This document shows, piece after piece, positions 1 to 5,906 of a stretch of DNA of 6,317 bases; position 1 is the first letter of the stretch, and each line of letters begins with the position of its first letter. This stretch comes from an uncultured Mycoplasmatota bacterium (lineage in GTDB: Bacteria > Bacillota_I > Bacilli_A > RF39 > UBA660): positions 1 through 6,317 of the forward strand of contig CANPBV010000078.1 in NCBI GenBank assembly GCA_947572405.1. Direction: 5' to 3'. A program made the translations under genes and the position numbers. Below the pieces are notes generated by a model, which saw nothing but the letters and a program-made list of their open reading frames with translations, did no database searches and was not told the DNA's origin.

Positions 1-177
1 AAAATTTGTTACTTTTTTTATAATTTCTTGTCTTCTTTATTGACTATGATCCAATCGAGAGATATGGGGCACTCTTGTGTAGGAACAACAAGTAACATAT
101 ATTGCCATATGTTTCAAGAAGCAAGGGCAAAAAATTCTGAGGTTATTGCGGCAGCTCTTAACTTTAACGCAAAGTAA
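1..177 (+). pseudogene. C-terminal remnant of a tyrosine recombinase (integrase), cut by the window edge
   Basis: From base 55 to the TAA at 175-177 the frame reads a typical end of a phage/ICE-type tyrosine integrase: SRDMGHS, then GTTSNIYCHMF, then a basic-acidic tail. The histidine of the GH box is at 70-72, and the IY.H tyrosine, the expected nucleophile that forms the covalent DNA link, is at 100-102. Left of base 55 the same frame turns into a low-complexity run and lacks the expected LRHT box. Fragments that look more like the missing part (IDYD at 39-50) are in another frame, which carries a stop at 21-23. The gene therefore seems frameshifted or decayed, although only 54 bases of that part are visible. 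An intact C-terminus with an unrelated upstream sequence is possible. It sits 126 bases from a tRNA/tmRNA-type attachment scar, which supports the integrase call. Confidence 0.6.
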
Positions 178-195
178 AAACCCCTAAATTCCTGC

Positions 196-236
196 ATAAA
201 GACCAACTTTTCAAAATAAGTACCAAATAAAGACCA
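196..236. repeat. three short direct repeats after the integrase end
   Basis: ATAAAGACCA occurs exactly at 196-205 and 227-236, with a variant ATAAGTACCA at 216-225 between them. A fourth relative, AATAAAGGACA, lies at 453-463. Short iterated repeats between an integrase gene and an attachment site often serve as arm-type binding sites for the recombinase or its excisionase. That role is inference here; the repeats themselves are directly visible. Confidence 0.45.
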
Positions 237-249
237 TTTTAAAAAACAG

Positions 250-295
250 CAAAATAAAATACCTTGCAAATAACGTATCTACGCCATTTGCAAGG
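250..295 (-). terminator. rho-independent terminator read leftwards, just after the tRNA/tmRNA 3' fragment
   Basis: CCTTGCAAAT (262-271) and ATTTGCAAGG (286-295) form a perfect 10-bp stem around a 14-base loop, within which CGTA (274-277) and TACG (280-283) can pair further. On the minus strand the hairpin is followed by TATTTTATTTTG, a good U-tract; on the plus strand no T-run follows. It begins 9 bases after the CCA end of the fragment at 304-326, the place where a stable-RNA gene would carry its own terminator. This suggests that the original downstream flank of that RNA gene is preserved on this side. Confidence 0.75.
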
Positions 296-303
296 CACCA
301 TTC

Positions 304-326
304 TGGTGGAGATAAGGGGATTCGAA
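304..326 (-). other. att-like scar: 3' end of a tRNA-Ala-like or tmRNA gene (T-loop to CCA)
   Basis: Read on the minus strand this is TTCGAAT (T-loop), CCCCT (3' side of the T-stem), TATCTCC (3' side of the acceptor stem), A, CCA. The 5' side of the T-stem should be AGGGG, but the bases before the T-loop are TTCAA, and no further tRNA or tmRNA body follows to the right. It is therefore not a functional RNA gene but the half-gene repeat that site-specific integration leaves at the distal end of an element. tmRNA and tRNA-Ala genes both commonly end in CTCCACCA, so the parent gene cannot be decided from this fragment. The neighbouring integrase remnant and terminator agree with the call. This is a candidate attL/attR core. 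Confidence 0.7.
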
Positions 327-491
327 TTGAATTCCGCTAATTTAATAACTTATCGTAATTTTGAAAAAACGCCTATTTTATGTGGATTGCAAGCACTTAA
401 AATATTGCGGAATATCAAAATTTATCGTAAGTTTTCGTAATTTCAAAGGACAAATAAAGGACAGACTTATGAATACTTCTGCATATAAAAT

Positions 492-503
492 ATTTTGCAA
501 AAT
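492..503. promoter_or_regulatory. 12-bp perfect palindrome, possible operator
   Basis: ATTTTGCAAAAT is a perfect palindrome in the intergenic region, 10 bases before a second, longer palindrome. It could bind a dimeric regulator. In DNA this AT-rich such a palindrome can also arise by chance, and no well-spaced promoter or target gene is evident beside it. Confidence 0.2.
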
Positions 504-513
504 CAAATAATAT

Positions 514-530
514 TGATATTGACAATATCA
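514..530. promoter_or_regulatory. 17-bp dyad, possible operator
   Basis: TGATATTG (514-521) and CAATATCA (523-530) are perfect inverted arms around a single A. TTGACA at 519-524 and TATAAT at 534-539 look like promoter hexamers but are only 9 bases apart, so they are not a usable pair; TTGATA at 513-518 with the same TATAAT gives a short 15-base spacer. The dyad would overlap such a weak rightward promoter, yet no gene follows in that direction. Confidence 0.25.
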
Positions 531-556
531 TATTATAATATCACTAACGAGAAAGT

Positions 557-577
557 TTACTCAAATTTTTTGAGTAA
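557..577 (-). terminator. possible terminator hairpin after the leftward operon
   Basis: TTACTCAAA (557-565) and TTTGAGTAA (569-577) form a 9-bp stem with a 3-base loop, starting 13 bases after the stop codon of the last operon gene. On the minus strand it is followed only by ACTTTCTCG, a weak U-tract, and the stem is AT-rich. The position fits an operon terminator, but efficiency is doubtful; it may act mainly as an mRNA 3'-end stabiliser. Confidence 0.45.
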
Positions 578-590
578 GAATCCAATTCTT

Positions 591-1769
591 TTAACGTAAT
601 ACCAACAAAATTGAAAGTATTGCAAACATTAAGCCAACAACTGCCAAATATATATTTTGCATTAATTTGCTTTCATTTTTTAACTTTTCAATTTCTCTTT
701 TTAACTCATTGATTGCACCATGTAGAGCGTTAGCTGGTATATAATCAATAATTTTTGTTTTATCTTGATAATTACCTTCATATGGCGGGGCGGGTTCAAT
801 AAGTTTATTAAACTCTATGGTTGCATAGTGCATTCCCCTTTTGAGATGAACTGCTTGGTTTGATGTATTAAACAATAAGCAAAACAGAGTTCCGTTAAAA
901 CCTGGATCAATTTGAGGACCGTTGGATAAAATGATTCCTTGGCAAAATAACCCTACTGTCAATCCAAACTTGCCAATAACATCTCTTGGAATTCTCGCTC
1001 TTTCTTTGCAAGAAACAATGGCATAATCATATGGTTCAATAGTCAAGAACGAAAATGTATCCGTTAAACGTTTTATTTTTCCATCATAGTAATACTCATC
1101 ACCCAAAAGTAGATCATAAGATGCACCCTTTATACCTTCATTTTTCGCATTATCAAGAAGCATTCCACAATCTATCATGAGGTTAATAATATCGTGTGAT
1201 AAACCGCCACCAATATGGAATGAGTCAACCAAGGCAACTATTAATTTGGTCATACTTTCCAAATTACTTTCAGTGCTTTTTAATACATAGGTTGCCTTTT
1301 TGGCATATTGTCGATCTACATCGTTTTGTTTTTTCTTGGCTTTTTGTTTGGTCCTATCGTACCCTCCGCGCATCTTATATCTTTCTTCCAAAAGTTCATC
1401 ATCGGAATCAATAAAGAACCAAATCGCTTCAAATTTTTTGGGGTCAAATAATTTATCAGCTGATTCTGCGGTTAGAATCAATATGGGATGTGTAGTGGAG
1501 TTTATTTTATCATACTCGCTTTTTAAGATGCCATAATATTGACCTAAATAAGCAGTAGAAACAAGCAATTTGTTATCATCTTCAAACTTTTTGAAGTTTT
1601 TAGTTGTCGTATAATCGTAATTAAAATCATCTTTTCGACGAGATCGTGTTGTAATTGCTTTTACAACAGAATAATCGCCTGATTTTTCCAATTCTTTTGC
1701 TAATGTACTTTTTCCAGAACAAGAAGGACCAGATATAATTATTGGAATAGGGCGTGTTGACATATACAT
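591..1769 (-). CDS. guanylate-kinase-like / dCTP deaminase-dUTPase-like fusion with C-terminal membrane anchor
   Basis: A 392-residue multidomain protein. Residues about 8-185 resemble guanylate kinase: Walker A GPSCSGKST (14-22), TTR (40-42), the tyrosines of NYDY (50-53) and YYGI (78-81), with FFIDS and the R-rich segment near 117-134 in the expected lid region. This fold transfers phosphate from ATP to a (d)NMP. Residues about 190-345 resemble the dCTP deaminase/dUTPase fold: GASYDLLLG (215-223), IDPGFNG (287-293), LLFN (298-301) and TIEF (317-320). The RSSLAR substrate loop of canonical Dcd is not seen, and L298 stands where E. coli Dcd has its catalytic glutamate E138, so deamination is doubtful; a binding, sensing or altered activity is possible. 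A short charged coiled coil (about 353-369) leads to one hydrophobic helix (373-391) ending at the C-terminus, a tail-anchor layout. Its ATG overlaps the preceding stop (TAATG); AAAGGAG at 1775-1781 favours this ATG over the one two codons later. It is the last gene of the operon. Confidence 0.8.
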   Translation of the reverse strand: MYMSTRPIPIIISGPSCSGKSTLAKELEKSGDYSVVKAITTRSRRKDDFNYDYTTTKNFKKFEDDNKLLVSTAYLGQYYGILKSEYDKINSTTHPILILTAESADKLFDPKKFEAIWFFIDSDDELLEERYKMRGGYDRTKQKAKKKQNDVDRQYAKKATYVLKSTESNLESMTKLIVALVDSFHIGGGLSHDIINLMIDCGMLLDNAKNEGIKGASYDLLLGDEYYYDGKIKRLTDTFSFLTIEPYDYAIVSCKERARIPRDVIGKFGLTVGLFCQGIILSNGPQIDPGFNGTLFCLLFNTSNQAVHLKRGMHYATIEFNKLIEPAPPYEGNYQDKTKIIDYIPANALHGAINELKREIEKLKNESKLMQNIYLAVVGLMFAILSILLVLR

Positions 1770-2968
1770 TAGTTCTCCTTTCTGAAAATTATAATTTTTT
1801 CATTTACTAAACTTGCCCATTGAATACTGACGGTTCTACGGTGGCTTGGAATATATCTTTTAAACTCATCAATTAATGTTAGCCCATATTCCTCATATGA
1901 CTTAATCATTGAATCAATTATTGGTTTCCGTTGATCGCTTTCCGCATAATCTGGAAGGACAAGACAGAAAAAGCCACCAATTTTCAATAAATCACATAAG
2001 CGTTTGTTGATTGTACCCATTGATGTCTTGTATTCAGCCAAGGCGTTTTTATTGGAACGGCGGCATCTTGCGCCAACCTCATGTGCAGTATAGTCGCTGT
2101 ATTTTTGATTTAAAAAATTAAATGCCATCCTTTGGGATTTCACATAGTCAATCATTTTAGGATATGGAGGAGATGTCACTATAAGATCGACTTTAGAAAC
2201 ATTTATGTCAACAATAGAAGAATTGAATATTCGCTGGCTTTCTGTTGTTTTGTTGTAAAAGCTCTTAAATGTCTCGGTTTGATTTTTTAAATGAACTTCA
2301 ATTTCTGAGAACAAAAGTTTTATTCGCGATTTATATGTTTCAAAAACAGGTTTGCTTCTATACTCATCATCCTTGGGTTTTACATTATCGGCAATATACG
2401 CCCAACCTTTGTTTTGACTTGAAAGTGTAGGGAGCATACTAGAAATAACTAATTTTAAAACATTGCACAATTGAATGTCCTCTATTGTATTATATTGAAA
2501 AATAAAATAGCAAATCTTGTTAAATGTTTCTTTTTCATACCAGTCATTAAGTTCTTTTTGTTGATCTGTTGTATTAATAGTATAATCTATAGTTTCATCA
2601 TAATTATTGCAAAATGCTAAAAGTTGCTGCTTTAGTGTTTCACGATCCAAATTAGGATCGAACAATTCGTATAGGACAGAGCAAACATTGGTAGCAATAG
2701 GATTAATGTCACACGAAATGGGATTTCGTTCTAACAATAGTGATTGAATAAATGTAGTGCCAATTCCTCCAAATGGATCTAAAACGGTATCGCCTTTATG
2801 AGATAAAATTTCAATTAAAGTATAAGGAATTTCAGGGATAAAAGTTGCGGGATATGAATAATGTTTTCTGCAATCGAATGGATACAACGAATCTGATGAA
2901 TAATTGATGTTAAAATCAAAATTCCAATTTATATTATGCAATTTATGTGTAATATCGTTTGTATCCAT
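1769..2968 (-). CDS. stand-alone DNA methyltransferase, N4-cytosine/N6-adenine type
   Basis: A 399-residue Rossmann-fold methylase. DPFGGIGTT (64-72) is the SAM-binding motif I, followed by D87 in SCDINP, an acidic residue suited to the SAM ribose. TSPPYP (265-270) is motif IV, the catalytic SPPY box of amino-methyltransferases, continuing as IDYVKSQR. Motif I precedes motif IV with about 190 residues between them, a predominantly helical-looking insert that could hold target recognition. GFFCLVLPDY (about 335-345) fits a later core strand. SPPY is used by both N4-cytosine and N6-adenine DNA methylases, and related SPPY proteins modify RNA (Trm11-like), so neither base nor substrate can be fixed. 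No restriction endonuclease is seen in the window. The start is supported by GAGGAGG at 2978-2984, nine bases upstream; the first 26 bases overlap the end of the HD gene. The role in this operon is unknown: self-marking, or modification coupled to the nucleotide enzymes, are guesses. Confidence 0.85.
   Translation of the reverse strand: MDTNDITHKLHNINWNFDFNINYSSDSLYPFDCRKHYSYPATFIPEIPYTLIEILSHKGDTVLDPFGGIGTTFIQSLLLERNPISCDINPIATNVCSVLYELFDPNLDRETLKQQLLAFCNNYDETIDYTINTTDQQKELNDWYEKETFNKICYFIFQYNTIEDIQLCNVLKLVISSMLPTLSSQNKGWAYIADNVKPKDDEYRSKPVFETYKSRIKLLFSEIEVHLKNQTETFKSFYNKTTESQRIFNSSIVDINVSKVDLIVTSPPYPKMIDYVKSQRMAFNFLNQKYSDYTAHEVGARCRRSNKNALAEYKTSMGTINKRLCDLLKIGGFFCLVLPDYAESDQRKPIIDSMIKSYEEYGLTLIDEFKRYIPSHRRTVSIQWASLVNEKIIIFRKEN
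1775..1781 (-). promoter_or_regulatory. ribosome binding site of the kinase-Dcd fusion
   Basis: AAAGGAG on the minus strand lies 5 bases before the ATG at 1769 and inside the last codons of the methyltransferase gene. It decides between the two in-frame ATGs at 1769 and 1763 in favour of the first, and with the 1-bp stop-start overlap indicates translational coupling. Confidence 0.75.
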
Positions 2969-4583
2969 ATTCGTTTGCCTCCTCGTATAAACTTACAATA
3001 TTGATTTCTCCATCTAAAATAGTTGAGAGAAAATTTACTACAGATTCTTTTAATTTTTCTCTTTTGTTTTTCAATGGCGTTTTGGCATATTTTAATCCAT
3101 ATGGTTCATTTTTTAGAAAAACGCCCAATAACAAATCTTTAGATGATTCACCTATTATAGAAGGAGATACTTCTCCTTCATAAATAATGTCAAGTTTTCT
3201 TTCGGTTTTGTTATAATCCAAAATAGGGTGAATACCAATACTTAAACTTTTAAAATGTTTATCTTTTCTTAGAAAAGATTCAAGTTCGTTCTCTATTTCA
3301 AGTCTTTGGGTATAATTAAGAAAACTACTATACTTGCTTATGTCGTTGCTTTTAACTATCATAAGGCAATCATATAGATCTCCACATACAAGTCTTGAAA
3401 TAATCTGAGAGGGATTATATTCTATTCGTGTAATTTTATATAAATTATTGTTACTTATTTCAAATACCATATTTCGATCTTCTACCGAAATATAATTTGA
3501 AGATTCATCAACCTTAAACTTGAATGAATCTGTTAAAATGAGTTTGTATGAATTTCCACTTTTCCCTTTGTCTTTTACAGGTGTAGTTAATTCGATAGAT
3601 TCAATTAGTTTTTTTATATTAACTTTTTGTTCATTAAGAGGATAGGTTAATATATTACTAATTTGACTAATATCAACACCCTTTTTTAAAATGTATTTTC
3701 TATTAATCCATTTTTCCGTTTGTTCGTATAGATTTTTTAGCAATTCAAAATCTGTATAATACCATTTTATTTCCGAAGAAGTATGATTTTGTGATTTATC
3801 TTCAAAAACAATATCCATTGCTTCGGTAAGCATATATTTGCCCGCGAATTCTTGTGGATTAAGCAAAAGAAATTTATAAACTTTTTTTCGCGTTTCATAC
3901 CAAACATTTAAATAAGGTTCTGCCACTTTCTTAAATACAACTTTATCATTTTCTAAATACATAGATTTAGCAAGTTCAATAGGCGATTCAATAGGGAAAG
4001 GAATGCCCATATGATATGCCATTCTAAATACGTTGTCTATGTTATCAAGATCAATTTTATTACTAATAAGCTTACTAAAATAATGTTCCCCTGCAATTAT
4101 ATTAGAAACTATCTCCTTTTGATTGTCATTAAGTATATCAGTTAATGCACGAAGTTTTCCAAAATAAATTTGTTCATATGGGGATGAATATCCGTTTGCT
4201 CCCTGATTATATGACAAAACATTAGTAAATATGTTTTTTAGTCCCTTTTCAGGAATAAAGCTTTGTTTCTCCATTAAATATTCATAGGAGTGTCCAAACG
4301 GACCATTTGCAACATCATGCAAAAGTGCAGCTATAATCAAAAGATCTAAATCATGCTTGTGTGATAAGTATTTACTTTTATTGCATTGAACATTATACTG
4401 TGCCAAAAATGCAGTCCCAACTGAATGCTCAAATCGATTAGTATTGGAACTACCTGTTATACACAAAGAATTTATATTACACAATCTTACTTCACGTAAT
4501 CTCTGTACCTCGGGTGTCATCATACATTTCCAAATTAAAGGAGAAAATTCAATTTTGCCGTACAATGCATCATATATATACAT
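2943..4583 (-). CDS. HD-domain phosphohydrolase of the dGTPase/SAMHD1-like (COG1078-like) group
   Basis: A 546-residue protein opening with the family signature: Y8-G9 of the DALYGKIEF start, TPEVQRLREV (23-32), NRFEHSVG (49-56, metal ligand H53), ALLHDVANGPFGHSYE (86-101, the HD pair H89-D90 and H98), and IDLDNIDNVFR (177-187, with the further metal-ligand aspartate). All expected divalent-metal ligands of the HD core are present, so the enzyme is probably active. Characterised relatives (SAMHD1, bacterial YwfO-type proteins) hydrolyse dNTPs to nucleoside and triphosphate; the substrate here is inferred, not shown. The canonical GHGPFSH is changed to ANGPFGH. Beyond residue 200 there is a long divergent region (to 546) in which I recognise no second domain; it may supply oligomerisation or allosteric nucleotide binding. 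It starts 3 bases after the flavoprotein's stop with GGGAGGT as SD, and its 3' end overlaps the methyltransferase by 26 bp. Confidence 0.85.
   Translation of the reverse strand: MYIYDALYGKIEFSPLIWKCMMTPEVQRLREVRLCNINSLCITGSSNTNRFEHSVGTAFLAQYNVQCNKSKYLSHKHDLDLLIIAALLHDVANGPFGHSYEYLMEKQSFIPEKGLKNIFTNVLSYNQGANGYSSPYEQIYFGKLRALTDILNDNQKEIVSNIIAGEHYFSKLISNKIDLDNIDNVFRMAYHMGIPFPIESPIELAKSMYLENDKVVFKKVAEPYLNVWYETRKKVYKFLLLNPQEFAGKYMLTEAMDIVFEDKSQNHTSSEIKWYYTDFELLKNLYEQTEKWINRKYILKKGVDISQISNILTYPLNEQKVNIKKLIESIELTTPVKDKGKSGNSYKLILTDSFKFKVDESSNYISVEDRNMVFEISNNNLYKITRIEYNPSQIISRLVCGDLYDCLMIVKSNDISKYSSFLNYTQRLEIENELESFLRKDKHFKSLSIGIHPILDYNKTERKLDIIYEGEVSPSIIGESSKDLLLGVFLKNEPYGLKYAKTPLKNKREKLKESVVNFLSTILDGEINIVSLYEEANEYGYKRYYT
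2978..2984 (-). promoter_or_regulatory. ribosome binding site of the methyltransferase, inside the HD gene
   Basis: GAGGAGG on the minus strand lies 9 bases before the ATG at 2968 and within the 3' coding end of the HD gene, whose stop comes 26 bases into the methyltransferase. This strong site fixes the methyltransferase start and indicates coupled translation. Confidence 0.75.
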
Positions 4584-4586
4584 GTT

Positions 4587-5906
4587 TTACCTCCCTATAA
4601 TATCTGCACAATGTATTCCTGAACATATTGATTGTAGAATGCCTCTAAATTTTCCAGTAGCAGCACCAATAACAAATAAGTTATCTACTATCTGGAAATT
4701 ATTGTTAATTTCTAAACAATTAGTTTCCTTTAATTCAGGTGCATAAATAATAATATCATCTCGATTTAATTTGATAACATGAATCAATACAGATTCAATA
4801 AAATCAATTATGTTAGTATTGATTTTGTCAGAAAAAATATCCTTAATATTACCTTGCTGAACAGGTACATATTTTTCTGTGAAATCTAAAACAGATATTT
4901 TATTATTGATGTAATCGTTGTATCTTTGCTTAATCGGAATGCCGTTATATTTTTTTGTGTATGTTTCTTTGAAAGCCTTGAGTGTGTTTTGATCATTACA
5001 CTTGATAATAATTGCAAAATTAGTTGAATTTGACGGTTCTGAGTTATCAACATACCCCTCTAAGAACAGCGCATTGTTAACTGAATATGCAATAATAAAT
5101 CCATTTTTTGAAACGCAATATGTTCTTCCGTCTTTGTATTTAAGCTTTAAATCACCGTGAGAATCCAAAATATTGTTGAGTTTATATGTTGGGACAGTTA
5201 CTCGTATGCCGAGTTCGTAAGAAGTTTTGGGATTTATGTTTGTGAAATTTTGTATCAAATGATCACCATTATTGATATTTCCAGTTGCAAGAACCACTTT
5301 TTTAACATAATGTCTGGATATGCCATTTTCCCCTTTAGTCGTAATTAAATAAACTCTTTCGTTTTCATAATTTCCTTCTTCGATTTTTAAAACCTCTGTG
5401 TTATAATGGATTGTTAGACCGTTCATTTGTGCTTTATTAACTATTTTTGATATATAAGAAATATAATTGTCTCTTTTAAATTCGTAAACGTCATAATATT
5501 TATATGTAATATCATTTGTGCTAAATAATGTGTTTGCTTTTATTTGTTTTTCCTCAGAAACATTAACTTTACATAAATTTAATTCTCCTTTTAAAATATC
5601 AATTTTTGAATTCATAAAATTTATGAGATTGCTCTCTTGTGATTCCCAAAATGGTAATAGTCCACTACCGGCGGGGAAATTGCTGATTTTGCCACAACTA
5701 AATCTTGAAGCCCCTCCCAATCCAGACACAATACAACACAAACCGCAATTCGAACATTCAAAATTAGTGTGGCAGACACAAGGTGTATCTTTGCCGCCCT
5801 TTTCAAAACAAATAGAATTTTTTAAAATTTTTTTGTCTAAAGAAGACAAAAATCCTATTCCTGCAGGACCTAATCCAATCAAACAAATATCATAAAGTTT
5901 AGACAT
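4587..5906 (-). CDS. FAD-dependent oxidoreductase, COG2509-like, with an N-terminal cysteine cluster
   Basis: A 439-residue soluble flavoprotein. DICLIGLGPAG (6-16) is the dinucleotide-binding GxGPxG motif, with E35 at the end of the second strand for the FAD ribose. GLGGASRFSCGK (62-73) resembles the GGAGxFSDGK motif of COG2509 uncharacterised FAD dehydrogenases; VVLATG (204-209), ELGIRVTVP (231-239) and VIGAATGKFRGILQSICSG (412-430) match further family signatures, the last closing the FAD site, with GA in place of the usual GD. Residues 43-58 hold C43, C45, C51, C54, C57 and C58 plus H46, a spacing (CxC, CxxCxxCC) suited to an Fe-S cluster, zinc site or redox disulfides. The substrate is unknown. 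The ATG lies 8 bp inside the end of the upstream gene, with AGAGGT at 5918-5923, 11 bases upstream as SD. Why a flavoenzyme sits with nucleotide and DNA enzymes is unclear; redox chemistry on a nucleotide or cluster-based sensing are possible. Confidence 0.8.
   Translation of the reverse strand: MSKLYDICLIGLGPAGIGFLSSLDKKILKNSICFEKGGKDTPCVCHTNFECSNCGLCCIVSGLGGASRFSCGKISNFPAGSGLLPFWESQESNLINFMNSKIDILKGELNLCKVNVSEEKQIKANTLFSTNDITYKYYDVYEFKRDNYISYISKIVNKAQMNGLTIHYNTEVLKIEEGNYENERVYLITTKGENGISRHYVKKVVLATGNINNGDHLIQNFTNINPKTSYELGIRVTVPTYKLNNILDSHGDLKLKYKDGRTYCVSKNGFIIAYSVNNALFLEGYVDNSEPSNSTNFAIIIKCNDQNTLKAFKETYTKKYNGIPIKQRYNDYINNKISVLDFTEKYVPVQQGNIKDIFSDKINTNIIDFIESVLIHVIKLNRDDIIIYAPELKETNCLEINNNFQIVDNLFVIGAATGKFRGILQSICSGIHCADIIGR
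4589..4595 (-). promoter_or_regulatory. ribosome binding site of the HD gene, built into the flavoprotein's last codons
   Basis: GGGAGGT on the minus strand lies 5 bases before the ATG at 4583. Its first six bases are the final Gly and Arg codons (GGG AGG) of the flavoprotein and the T begins its TAA stop, so the same bases serve both as coding sequence and SD. This points to translational coupling. Confidence 0.75.

Larger units (their letters stand above)
327..590. other. gene-free region between the att scar and the end of the operon
   Basis: No convincing coding sequence is seen. The hexamer TCGTAA occurs three times (353-358, 425-430, 435-440), within the longer matches TTATCGTAA (350-358, 422-430) and TCGTAATTT (353-361, 435-443). 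ATTCCGC at 331-337 and GCGGAAT at 407-413 are inverted copies 69 bases apart. Beyond these come two compact palindromes and a hairpin, listed separately. The repeated and inverted elements next to the scar would suit binding sites for a recombinase or an element-encoded regulator, but this is not proven. Confidence 0.4.

Noticed and set aside
304..400. Complete minus-strand tRNA or tmRNA gene
   Set aside because: The T-stem 5' half is mismatched and no anticodon arm or 5' acceptor strand can be placed to the right; only the 3' end is present.
306..440. Open rightward frame of about 44 codons running through the tRNA/tmRNA fragment
   Set aside because: It has no supported start and runs antisense through the RNA-gene fragment, a well-known source of spurious proteins.
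469..510. Thirteen-codon rightward ORF (ATG at 469, TAA at 508-510) with AAAGGA seven bases upstream
   Set aside because: Too short, no recognisable sequence and no downstream gene to act as a leader for; the SD-like match is easily met by chance in purine-rich DNA.
519..539. TTGACA and TATAAT as a sigma-70 type promoter
   Set aside because: The spacer is only 9 bases, far from the usual 17 or so.
591..1769. Calling this gene a functional dCTP deaminase (dcd) or guanylate kinase (gmk)
   Set aside because: Fusion architecture, loss of the RSSLAR loop and catalytic glutamate, and the membrane tail make housekeeping gene symbols misleading.
5518..5895. Rightward 125-codon ORF opposite the flavoprotein gene, and similar plus-strand frames at 1196-1536, 2959-3183 and 4444-4746
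   Set aside because: They are antisense to well-supported genes with family motifs, have no family features of their own and are explained as shadows.
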